From Polyangiaceae bacterium (GTDB taxonomy: Bacteria; Myxococcota_A; Polyangia; Polyangiales; Polyangiaceae): 64,000 bases of DNA. Shown piece by piece: positions 51,013-58,597 of this stretch (within the stretch, counting starts at the first letter, position 1; each line of letters opens with the position of its first letter). The notes beneath the pieces are model-generated. The model was given only the letters and a program-made list of their open reading frames with translations, ran no database searches and was not told the DNA's origin. Position numbers and translations under genes: made by a program. The stretch is taken from NCBI GenBank assembly GCA_025936115.1, contig JAICTZ010000016.1, forward strand, positions 62,001 through 126,000, read 5' to 3'.

Positions 51013-52455
51013 CTACTGCCCTTTGCCGACCATCGCGATCCCGAACGCGCCGAGGCACATCTCGTCGAGCGTGGTCTCGCCGAGCGGTACCTCGACCGGC
51101 GACTCGTAGCCCTGCTGCGCCAGCGCCTCCCGCACGAACGGGTTGTCCATCGTGTTGTCGTACGTGCACCTAAAATTGAGCACGTCGCCCGGCTTCATCA
51201 CGGGCACGGAGTCGAGCGCGGCGTCGTAGTAGTAAACGCGCTGCCAGTTGAAGTCCCACTGCGGCGTCTGCAGCAAGCAGTCGTCGCTGCCGTCGTCGCC
51301 GTGGATGAGATCGATCTTCATGTCCGTGCCGACGTAGTGCATGTGCGTGGCGACCCCCCAGACTCGGTATTCGGTCGCACCATTGGCGGCGGGAGGAATG
51401 AGCACGCGCATGCTCTCGGTGTGCGCGGCCGCGTTCGGCGGGACCACGAACTCTGGCTTCGTCGGGTCGGTGTCGTCGGGATCGGACATCAAGCCGTAGC
51501 CCTTGCCGCCAGCCACTTTCATATCGCCTTGGCTCAGATTGCCGATGAGCTCGAGGCGACCAGGGTACTTCGGGATGTCGGACGAAAAACGAAGATCGAC
51601 GCTCGTGCCCGAATCCACGGTGCTCTTGACCGCCGCGTGCGGGTGATAATGCACCTGCATCACCAGGCGCGAGTGAGCGCTCAAATCGAGCGCCACGTCG
51701 GGCGGCGTCACCATCGGCACGCCGCCCGGCGCCCACGCGCCGAGCAACACCACCTTTTCGAGCTGCGGCCCGCCGAAACAGTCGTAGTAATTCTGCTCGT
51801 TCGCAAGCGCCTGGGATTGCCCGTCGGGATCCGCGAACAAGAGCACGTGATGCACGATCTCGGCGTTGCCGGGGGTCACCTGCACGGCGTTGATCCACTT
51901 CTCTTCCTCAATGCCGGGATCCAGCGAAAAACAAAGCATCCGATCGTCCGTGCCCGCGACATCGATCGTCGTCGGAATCGTGAGGTGCAGATCCGCGTCC
52001 GTGATCTCGTTCGTGATCGGCTTCGGCAGCGGCTTGCTCGACCGACTACCCTGTGGCGCGCCCGCATCGACCCACGCTTGCAAGAGCGCGACCTCGTCGT
52101 CCGTGAGCCGCGGGTTGTCCTTGAACGCGAAGGGCGGCGTGCATTCGTCGGTATTCCGCGCACCCCACGGCGGCATGAGCCCGGCCTGCACCTCCGCCAG
52201 CATCGTCCCCGCGTAGACCTTGGCACTCGCATACGTCTCGAGGGACATCGGCGCGATGCCGCCCGTGTGATGGCACCCGGTGCACTTCTTCGAGATGATC
52301 GGCGCGATCTGCCCGTTCCAGCTCACTGCGTCCGTCTGCTGCTCCTGCCCGCTATCGCTCGCTCCCGGTGACCCGTCGGAGCCACACCCGAACGTCAGGG
52401 CCGCGAGGGCAAACAGACCAGTGCTCAAAGTGGTGCGAGACAGCGGATGACCCAC
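51013..52455 (-). CDS. Cytochrome c/PHM-like copper monooxygenase fusion lipoprotein
   Basis: A 480-residue protein from the GTG at 52455, preceded by GGGAGGA at 5-bp spacing; the frame also extends to 52500. Lipobox TFGC. A haem-binding CTGCH (about residue 59) with MPPWG as probable axial-ligand loop forms an N-terminal cytochrome c domain. The rest matches type II copper, ascorbate-dependent monooxygenases (PHM/DBH family): NAEIVHHVLLFADPDG, LVMQVHYHPHAAVK and GVATHMHYVGTDMKIDL supply the copper His/Met ligands. Animal relatives hydroxylate peptides or dopamine; bacterial substrates are unknown. It is a plausible redox member of the surrounding lipoprotein cluster. Confidence 0.85.
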   Translation of the reverse strand: MGHPLSRTTLSTGLFALAALTFGCGSDGSPGASDSGQEQQTDAVSWNGQIAPIISKKCTGCHHTGGIAPMSLETYASAKVYAGTMLAEVQAGLMPPWGARNTDECTPPFAFKDNPRLTDDEVALLQAWVDAGAPQGSRSSKPLPKPITNEITDADLHLTIPTTIDVAGTDDRMLCFSLDPGIEEEKWINAVQVTPGNAEIVHHVLLFADPDGQSQALANEQNYYDCFGGPQLEKVVLLGAWAPGGVPMVTPPDVALDLSAHSRLVMQVHYHPHAAVKSTVDSGTSVDLRFSSDIPKYPGRLELIGNLSQGDMKVAGGKGYGLMSDPDDTDPTKPEFVVPPNAAAHTESMRVLIPPAANGATEYRVWGVATHMHYVGTDMKIDLIHGDDGSDDCLLQTPQWDFNWQRVYYYDAALDSVPVMKPGDVLNFRCTYDNTMDNPFVREALAQQGYESPVEVPLGETTLDEMCLGAFGIAMVGKGQ

Positions 52456-52566
52456 GAGGCTCCTCCCAAAAGGAAAGACGACTGACGAAGCTTGGGGCAC
52501 CTCCGCACGCGCTGCAACCCGCCAGAAGTTTCATTCCGGGCAGTACGGCAACGCGCGTGAGCGCCG

Positions 52567-53163
52567 CTAAAACTCGCAGCCGTCCGGCTGCGGTTCCTCA
52601 GCCTCCACGCCCGCGGCGAAATCAACGTCGAGCTCCGGGACCTGCGCGAAACCGTCCGCCACGCTGCCGCGCATCACCGCGCCGTTGTACCCGCCCACGC
52701 TCATGTGCGCTCGCACCACGACCACGTCGCCGTCCGTCACTGGCACGGGGCCGCCGCCGCGCGTGAACGTATTCCCCGGCGCGTCGGGGTCGGAGCTGCC
52801 GTTCGCGTCCGTGTGGCTGTGCTCGAGAATGCGCCGATAGACGAGGGCGCCATCTTCGCTGAGCACCTCCCACCAATCTGCGTATTGCGAGCAGTCGATG
52901 TCGGCGCTCTCGATGGTGACGTCGAACGTGTACGCGCCGTCGCTGCCGCTTGCGGAGACGGCGGTGACGTTGGCGTAGGGGGCTCCGCTGGCTGTCGCTC
53001 CACCGAAGCCGCCCGCACCCGCTGTTCCTGCGCTCGGTGTGCCGCCGTTACCACGCGAGGTGCTGTCCGCGTGCGACGTCGCGCAAGCCGCGAGCAGCGT
53101 TAGCGACAACGTCAACGCAAATGCCTGGCGTGGTTTCGAGCCGAGCGTCACGCGCGGAACCAT
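52567..53163 (-). CDS. Small lipoprotein with beta-sandwich-like domain
   Basis: A 198-residue protein. Lipobox LAAC (Cys about residue 27), Gly/Ser/Thr linker to about 63, then a domain with YANVTAVSASGSDGAYTFDV, TIESADIDCSQYADWWEVLS and RRILEHSHTDANGSSDPDAP, ending in CEF. The second half is strand-rich (VVVVRAHMSVGGYNGAVM). It resembles small eukaryote-like secreted domains, but I cannot name a family. Lies just downstream of the FadL-like gene on the same strand, 33 bp away, and may be in the same transcript. Confidence 0.7.
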   Translation of the reverse strand: MVPRVTLGSKPRQAFALTLSLTLLAACATSHADSTSRGNGGTPSAGTAGAGGFGGATASGAPYANVTAVSASGSDGAYTFDVTIESADIDCSQYADWWEVLSEDGALVYRRILEHSHTDANGSSDPDAPGNTFTRGGGPVPVTDGDVVVVRAHMSVGGYNGAVMRGSVADGFAQVPELDVDFAAGVEAEEPQPDGCEF

Positions 53164-53196
53164 ACCACGCGTCCCCCGGTTCGCTCCGCCGCCGCG

Positions 53197-54669
53197 TCAG
53201 AATCGATACGCGGCCTCGAGCGTACCAATCACTGAATAGGCGTTGTATGTGCCACCATTGACGGGCGGCGCCGGAATGCCGAGGTAGTGTGAATTGCAGT
53301 CCACCGTGCTGGTGTAAGGTGCCTTACACGAGCTACCCGGCGCTTGTTGATAGACACGGGAGTCCGAGTCTGCGACGTACACCTGGCTTTGTGCCCGATA
53401 CTCGCCTGCGACCGAGATCTGGAGTTTCCCGAAATAGATCGACGCACCCAACGCTCCGCCGAATTGAGGCCCCTGCGGAAAGTCGATGTTCTGGTACGCC
53501 GGATCGGAAACTGGCGTCTCGTAGTACGCTCCGCCGCGGACGGTCAGCCGTTGGGGCACGACCGCAAAGTCCCCGCCGAGATGAATCCCGAGCGTGTTGC
53601 TCCAATTCTTTTCGATGTCGATGACGCCGATCGGCACCGGCTGCATCCGGTAGTACGCCGTCAAATTATTCGAATCCAACCGGAAGTGATCGACCCGCGA
53701 CCAGGTTTCGTACACGCCATCGAGTTCGACGTCGAACACCTCGCGGTCGCCGTCGAGATGTCGATAGCGTGCGCCGAGTCGAGCGCTCATGGGCAATGGC
53801 AGCGTGAGCGACACGTCATTTGCGGGCACGGTGCCACGCATCAGCGTGATCGAGTAGTTCGACGGGTGGGCGAGGCTCGCGCTGAGTGTGCTCTTCGTGT
53901 GGATTTCGCTCGGCAAAATTTGGCCCGACAGGCCGATCTCGAGATTGGGCGTCGGCCGTAGCCATGCTCCGAGGATCGCGTTCAGCGTGAAGAGGTCGGA
54001 ACCTTTGACGCTGGCGTGGACGTCGACATCGGACCGTACCGCGTTCGCGGGACTGGAGAACGGCGAACCGTCGATGATGAGGGCGTACTCCAGGCTCGGA
54101 ACGGCGATCCACTTGACCGTTGCGCCGACGCCGAACACGTCGTTGTGCTTCCACGCGGCGCTCAGCGTGTAGTTGATCATCTGCGCGTTGCGCCGCACCA
54201 TCATGTAGCGCTGGCCGCCGTCCGTCGGGTAGACCTCGCGCGCGGTACCTGCGGGCGAGTAGATCGCGGCCGCGAACGCCCAATCCTTCAGTCCGAAATT
54301 GGAAGCGATGCCGATGAACGGATCGAGCACTTGCCACGGCGTTTGATTACGTACGGTCGGGAATTGGACGTAGGGCGGCGTCGGCTGGGTATCCGTTTGG
54401 CCCCAATCGAGCGTCGGATTACGCGTATAACTGTGCTGATTGTACGAAAAGCGATTGCCGATCTGGATAATCGTCGTGCCGATGTGCGTCAGGCCCGCCG
54501 GATTCAGCTCCACCGCGGAGACGTCGTCGGCACGCGCCACGAATGCACCGCCGCGGCCGCTCGCGACGGCGCCTTTGACGCCGCTGTAGTAGCCGCCATC
54601 GGCAAGCGCGACGTTCGCGCAGAGCACACCCGTCGCAAGCGCGGAAATTCCAAGAAGACGTTGTTTCAT
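53197..54669 (-). CDS. FadL-like outer-membrane transport protein
   Basis: A 490-residue protein from the ATG at 54669 that overlaps the upstream stop. Signal peptide (about 1-23, ending ALA). The mature N-terminus GGYYSGVKGAVASGRGGAFV followed by ARADDVSAVELNPAGLTHIG is the FadL/TodX pattern with the NPAGL motif. Repeated amphipathic strands and the terminal aromatic (AAYRF) mark a 14-strand barrel. FadL proteins carry hydrophobic molecules through the outer membrane by a lateral opening. Coupled to the ASST-like and partner genes, it suggests a hydrophobic substrate or product for the module. Confidence 0.88.
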   Translation of the reverse strand: MKQRLLGISALATGVLCANVALADGGYYSGVKGAVASGRGGAFVARADDVSAVELNPAGLTHIGTTIIQIGNRFSYNQHSYTRNPTLDWGQTDTQPTPPYVQFPTVRNQTPWQVLDPFIGIASNFGLKDWAFAAAIYSPAGTAREVYPTDGGQRYMMVRRNAQMINYTLSAAWKHNDVFGVGATVKWIAVPSLEYALIIDGSPFSSPANAVRSDVDVHASVKGSDLFTLNAILGAWLRPTPNLEIGLSGQILPSEIHTKSTLSASLAHPSNYSITLMRGTVPANDVSLTLPLPMSARLGARYRHLDGDREVFDVELDGVYETWSRVDHFRLDSNNLTAYYRMQPVPIGVIDIEKNWSNTLGIHLGGDFAVVPQRLTVRGGAYYETPVSDPAYQNIDFPQGPQFGGALGASIYFGKLQISVAGEYRAQSQVYVADSDSRVYQQAPGSSCKAPYTSTVDCNSHYLGIPAPPVNGGTYNAYSVIGTLEAAYRF

Positions 54670-56066
54670 CACGGCTCGTTGATCGGTGCGTCGAGGCTCG
54701 CCGTACGCACGTGATATCCGAACGTCGTGCCGGCCGGCGCAGTCAGCGACCAGCGAACGTCCGGAGCCTTCCCCAGCGCGGCATCGGCCGGTAGCCCTAC
54801 GACCTCGAGCTTGCCCGCTGTCGACCAATTGACGAGCCAGCGATTGCCCGTGAGCGCCGCCACACCGCCGAGTGCGTCGACGTGAATAGGGGGACTGGGC
54901 GTGTACCGAAAGGACTCCGTAGCAGTGGCTGCCGTCGCATCGAGCGTGTACTCGAGCGCGCGCGACATACCCGCACCCGCGCCGTCCGAGTCGAGCACCT
55001 CGAGCTTGCCGGCGCTGCCGAAGATCCCGCCGGGATGCACGAAGGTGCTCGAACCGGCTGCGAAGGGAATGGTTGGTCCCGCCGCCCCGATGACGGCGTC
55101 GCACTTGCCGGTGGCGCGCGGGACGCGCACGACGCTGTTCAGGTTCCTCAGACTCAAATAGAAGACGTCGTTGGACAGATCGCTGTCGTCACTGCCGCTG
55201 AGACTGATCGCGACCGCGCCCGTCCAATCACCGTTCGCACCGTCGCCCGGGTACTGCGTGGGATCGAAGCAATCCCATAGGCTCACGATCGTCCTTGGCG
55301 CTCCCGTGGCGTCGAACTCGACGAGCTTGTCGCCGCGCAGCATCGTCGTGCCGGAAGGGCGCACGTCGTTCACGAGCGCGACGTAGTCGCCGTTCGCGAG
55401 CTGGACGAAATCGCGGCCGAGGTCGGGCACCCCGAGCGAAGTCACGCTCGAGCCATCGAGCGCCACGCGCACGATTTCGGACGGCGCCGTGCCGTTGCCG
55501 ATCGCGTTGTAAAGCACGCTCTTACCGTCCACCGAAAAGCGCGCACGCGTGACGGTGCGTCCCTTGTCCTCGCTGTAGTACCAGAGCAGCTGCCCATTCG
55601 ATGCGACGACGCTCACGAGCGGCTTCTGCCCGATGATGGGCAGGAGCAAGAGCTCCTTGAAACCATTGTCGCTCGCCGAATCGCCCGTGACCGTGAGCAC
55701 CGGGAGATTCGACGGCGCCGCGTTCGTCGTGAGCGAGGCAACCGGGCTTGCTCCCGTGTCGAGGTCCTGCCAAGTGAAGACGCGGTAGTAATACTTGGTA
55801 CTCGGTGAGACACCGACGAGGCTCGCCGTGTGCTTCGTCGTCGCCATAGTCTCGAGCGTCGTGCTCTTGCCGAGCTCCGACGTCGTCCCGTAGCTCACGT
55901 AGCCGACCGACGGCTTGTCCGTCGTCCATTCGATGTTGACGACCGTCGGGACGGTCGCATTGGCGCTCGCGCGCACGTTGCTGGGCGCAAATGACTCTGG
56001 CTCGTCACCGCAACCGACGGTGACGAGCGGCAACGCGAGCACGAGCGCTCGCCTGATCAGGCTCAC
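54669..56066 (-). CDS. Arylsulfotransferase-like propeller lipoprotein, copy 3 (degenerate)
   Basis: A 465-residue protein from the GTG at 56066, whose GTGA overlaps the stop of the partner gene upstream. Lipobox VGC without a Gly-rich linker. Fibronectin/purple-acid-phosphatase-like N domain (VPTVVNIEWTTDKPSVGYVS, STKYYYRVFTW), then a propeller (VVASNGQLLWYYSEDKGRTV, FVQLANGDYVALVNDVRPSG). In place of the His-containing HANSI and HDM signatures of copies 1 and 2 it has DWTGAVAISLSGSDDS and FVHPGGIFGSAGKLEVLDSD, so probable catalytic His are lost. It may bind rather than transfer. Confidence 0.78.
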   Translation of the reverse strand: MSLIRRALVLALPLVTVGCGDEPESFAPSNVRASANATVPTVVNIEWTTDKPSVGYVSYGTTSELGKSTTLETMATTKHTASLVGVSPSTKYYYRVFTWQDLDTGASPVASLTTNAAPSNLPVLTVTGDSASDNGFKELLLLPIIGQKPLVSVVASNGQLLWYYSEDKGRTVTRARFSVDGKSVLYNAIGNGTAPSEIVRVALDGSSVTSLGVPDLGRDFVQLANGDYVALVNDVRPSGTTMLRGDKLVEFDATGAPRTIVSLWDCFDPTQYPGDGANGDWTGAVAISLSGSDDSDLSNDVFYLSLRNLNSVVRVPRATGKCDAVIGAAGPTIPFAAGSSTFVHPGGIFGSAGKLEVLDSDGAGAGMSRALEYTLDATAATATESFRYTPSPPIHVDALGGVAALTGNRWLVNWSTAGKLEVVGLPADAALGKAPDVRWSLTAPAGTTFGYHVRTASLDAPINEP

Positions 56067-57133
56067 TGGGGAACCAGAATGGTGACGATTTGAGGCGCGG
56101 GATTCTGACAGCTGCTGCAGAACATGCCCATGAGCCACGTGCCTTGGTCACTCATCGCGAAGCTCGTAAGAGGGGACTCGCCGTTACGGCCCGGAGCGTT
56201 CATCAGGTTCGCCTCTTGACCGCTGGAGATCGGAATTTGCCACGACTGGGTGGGACCGCCCTGCGCTTCGGTCTTCTCCTGCAGATTCAGAAAGCCAGTC
56301 TCGAGGTCGCCGACCGACTTGCCCTTGTAGAAGCCGATCAACACGCTCGAGATGTCGCTCTTGCCTATGTCCTGGTTCTGGCCATTCTTGATCACGCCGG
56401 ACCAGTTGACGTACGGGGGCTTGTTGATGCTCGGGTGCACGGGCACGAGCGTGTGCAGATCGGCCTTGTAGTTGAGCATCGTGCTGCTATCGGCTTGCGC
56501 TTCGATCTTCTGAGTGGTGTCGCTACTCGAGGGGACGAGGAAGAGCATCGTGCGCGCGCCGAACCCGAGCTGCGTCCCCTTGGCGAAGACGACCAGGTAA
56601 GTGACGCCGTCCTGAATCTTGAAAACGCTCGCGGGATCAAGCTTCCCGCCGCCGGTCGGCGGAACGAATTCGCTGAGCTTGGCGCACGTCGTCGATCCTG
56701 TAGGCAACACCTCGTAGGAAGAGCCCGAGATCTTGTTCGTATCCAGGTTGCTGGTGTTGAGCTGGTCCTCGATCTGCGCTTGAGTCAGCTTCAGCGGGAT
56801 GAAGCTCACGTCGTTGATATCCGCCGTCGTGAGCGCGTGACCTTGGAGGTCCTTCGTGACGCCTTCCCAGCAGATCTGGATATCCGCGCCAGCAGCGGCC
56901 GTGAACGCGGGGATCGTGAGGGTGGACATCGCCGTGAAGTTATTCTCTGGAGTCAGCTTCAGCGTGTCGGTGCTGCCGCCGCCGCCGGCGCCAGACCCGC
57001 CGGTTCCATCAGTTGGACTATTGCCGTCACCGCAGCCGACGACGAGCGCGGCGCTTGCAACGAGCACGGGCCCAACAAAAGAATTCAGAGCGCGCGACGC
57101 GCGCGTGGAGGAGAGCCGAGAAGCGATACTCAT
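56063..57133 (-). CDS. Partner lipoprotein with CSSCQNPAP end, copy 3
   Basis: A 356-residue protein, lipobox VVGC (about residue 34), with a short Gly/Ser linker. Family pattern: NNFTAMSTLTIPAF, IQICWEGVTKDLQGHALT, YVNWSGVIKNGQNQDIG, and the end GTWLMGMFCSSCQNPAPQIV. It is the most divergent of the three copies and stands before, not after, its propeller gene. It is the first gene of the minus-strand unit 57133 to 53197 (partner, propeller, FadL-like), joined by GTGA and ATGA overlaps. Function unknown. Confidence 0.77.
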   Translation of the reverse strand: MSIASRLSSTRASRALNSFVGPVLVASAALVVGCGDGNSPTDGTGGSGAGGGGSTDTLKLTPENNFTAMSTLTIPAFTAAAGADIQICWEGVTKDLQGHALTTADINDVSFIPLKLTQAQIEDQLNTSNLDTNKISGSSYEVLPTGSTTCAKLSEFVPPTGGGKLDPASVFKIQDGVTYLVVFAKGTQLGFGARTMLFLVPSSSDTTQKIEAQADSSTMLNYKADLHTLVPVHPSINKPPYVNWSGVIKNGQNQDIGKSDISSVLIGFYKGKSVGDLETGFLNLQEKTEAQGGPTQSWQIPISSGQEANLMNAPGRNGESPLTSFAMSDQGTWLMGMFCSSCQNPAPQIVTILVPQ

Positions 57134-57541
57134 GTGGCGCAGTTAACCCTAGAGCGGAGCCTCGCGCCAGGTCGCCGCGCGGGTTGGTTAGCACGTCCGG
57201 AATTCGCAACGCGACGTCCGGGTACTCGGATCCGGCGCGGTCACGCATCGGTCGCGGCGGACGATCCGCGACACGAAAGTTCACGCGACGAAACCAACGT
57301 CGCGAGCGAACACACCGGACCACTCGAGCCGCGCGCCCGGACGAAGCGCGAGCATGACCGGCGAGTCATTGGTGTCCGATGCGGATGAATGTGAGCAGTA
57401 CGCATCCTTGCGGTGTGATTTTGCACTGCTGCTGGCTCGACAAGCCCGGCTTCAGGGCCTATTCTTGTTAGTCCCGTCGACGCCGTTTACCCCCTAAATC
57501 CCGCCTGATGCTATGTGGCGTCGCCGGAGCGGAGCTAGCCG
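57134..57541. other. Divergent intergenic region, no gene supported
   Basis: About 408 bp between divergent starts. ACGTCCGG occurs at 57193-57200 and again at 57214-57221, 21 bp apart. The right part (57440-57520) is less GC-rich and may hold the promoter of the KAS III-type gene, but no clear -35/-10 pair stands out. Open frames here on both strands lack coding character. Confidence 0.5.
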
Positions 57542-58582
57542 TTGAGCCTTCCTGAGTTCCACCTGTCCAAGCCTGGCGTCGCCTTCCCGGCGACGCGCGT
57601 CGATAACGCCGAGGTCATTCGCCGTGTGCGGGCGCTCTACACGGGCCCGGAGAGCGAATGGCCGACGCTAGCGTCTGCGATCGAGCACGTCTTCGGCCTC
57701 TGCAAGACGCAGTACCGCTACTTGGCCGCCGCGGACGAGGCCTGCGTCGCCGACTACGCGGTCGCCGCGGCCAAGAACTGTCTCGAGGTGAACCAGACCG
57801 ATCTCGACGAGGTCGATCTGGTCATATGTGGTGGCATCGCGCGCCAGTATTTCGAGCCGGCGACGGCGATGGAAGTCGCTGCCAAGCTCGACTTGAAGCG
57901 CACGCACGCGTTCGATGTGACTTCGGCGTGTGTCGGTCATCTCGAAGCGGTGCAAACGGCCGCGGCCTACCTGCAGCTCCACGACGAGTATCGGACGGCG
58001 CTGATTTGTACGTCGGAGCTCGCGGGTCCTTACCTGAGCTACGACGTCCAGACGGTTCGCGACTTGTACGCGAAGTCGGCTGGCCTGACGATCGGCAACG
58101 GCGCGGCTTGTTTCCTGCTCCGGCGCGCGCCCTGGCCCGGCGGCGGCATCAAGCTCCTCCAGATCGACACGTACACGGCGCCGGCTCACTGGCATCTCTG
58201 CAAGGTGCCGGTCCTCGGGACGTTCTCCTCGTCATCGGTGGAGCTGATGCGGCTCGGCAAGCTGATCCCGCCCTGGCTCAAGGACCGGCTTACCCTCATC
58301 GGCTGGCAGCCGCAGGACGTGAACCACTACGTCTTCCACCAGCCGAGCGAGGTCATGGTGCGGAAGATCATGGACGACGCCGGTGTGCCACAGGAACGGG
58401 CCGTCTATTCCCACTCCCTCTATGGAAATACGGCGAGCGCTAGTGTAGGCGTAACCTTCAAGCACCTGCTCGACGAACGCGATGTGGAACCTGGCGATAA
58501 ATTCGTGCTCGGCAGCGCCGCCGCCGGTTACTCCATGGTCATGGCCAGCGGTGTCTGGACCGGCGCCAAGCACGCCCACTAG
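57542..58582 (+). CDS. 3-oxoacyl-ACP synthase III (KAS III)-type condensing enzyme
   Basis: A 346-residue protein from the TTG at 57542. Thiolase fold with the KAS III triad: Cys in DVTSACVGHLEAV, His in YVFHQPSEVM, Asn in SLYGNTASASVG. GSAAAGYSMVMASG closes the fold. KAS III-type enzymes join an acyl-CoA starter to malonyl-ACP or another acyl chain; the family also includes OleA and alkylquinolone or polyketide starter enzymes. It is not next to fab genes, so a special lipid is more likely than fatty-acid initiation (inference). The DUF1302-like gene starts 15 bp downstream. Confidence 0.88.
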   Translation: MSLPEFHLSKPGVAFPATRVDNAEVIRRVRALYTGPESEWPTLASAIEHVFGLCKTQYRYLAAADEACVADYAVAAAKNCLEVNQTDLDEVDLVICGGIARQYFEPATAMEVAAKLDLKRTHAFDVTSACVGHLEAVQTAAAYLQLHDEYRTALICTSELAGPYLSYDVQTVRDLYAKSAGLTIGNGAACFLLRRAPWPGGGIKLLQIDTYTAPAHWHLCKVPVLGTFSSSSVELMRLGKLIPPWLKDRLTLIGWQPQDVNHYVFHQPSEVMVRKIMDDAGVPQERAVYSHSLYGNTASASVGVTFKHLLDERDVEPGDKFVLGSAAAGYSMVMASGVWTGAKHAH

Positions 58583-58597
58583 TCGATTACTCAATTC

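Noticed and set aside
54670..55104. N-terminal extension of the FadL-like protein
   Set aside because: The extension lies in the wrong frame inside the propeller gene; the ATG at 54669 starts a proper signal peptide and overlaps the upstream stop.
57013..57357. Overlapping open frames in the divergent gap at 57.1-57.4 kb
   Set aside because: Both strands are open with Arg-rich sequence and partly overlap the partner lipoprotein gene; no coding evidence.
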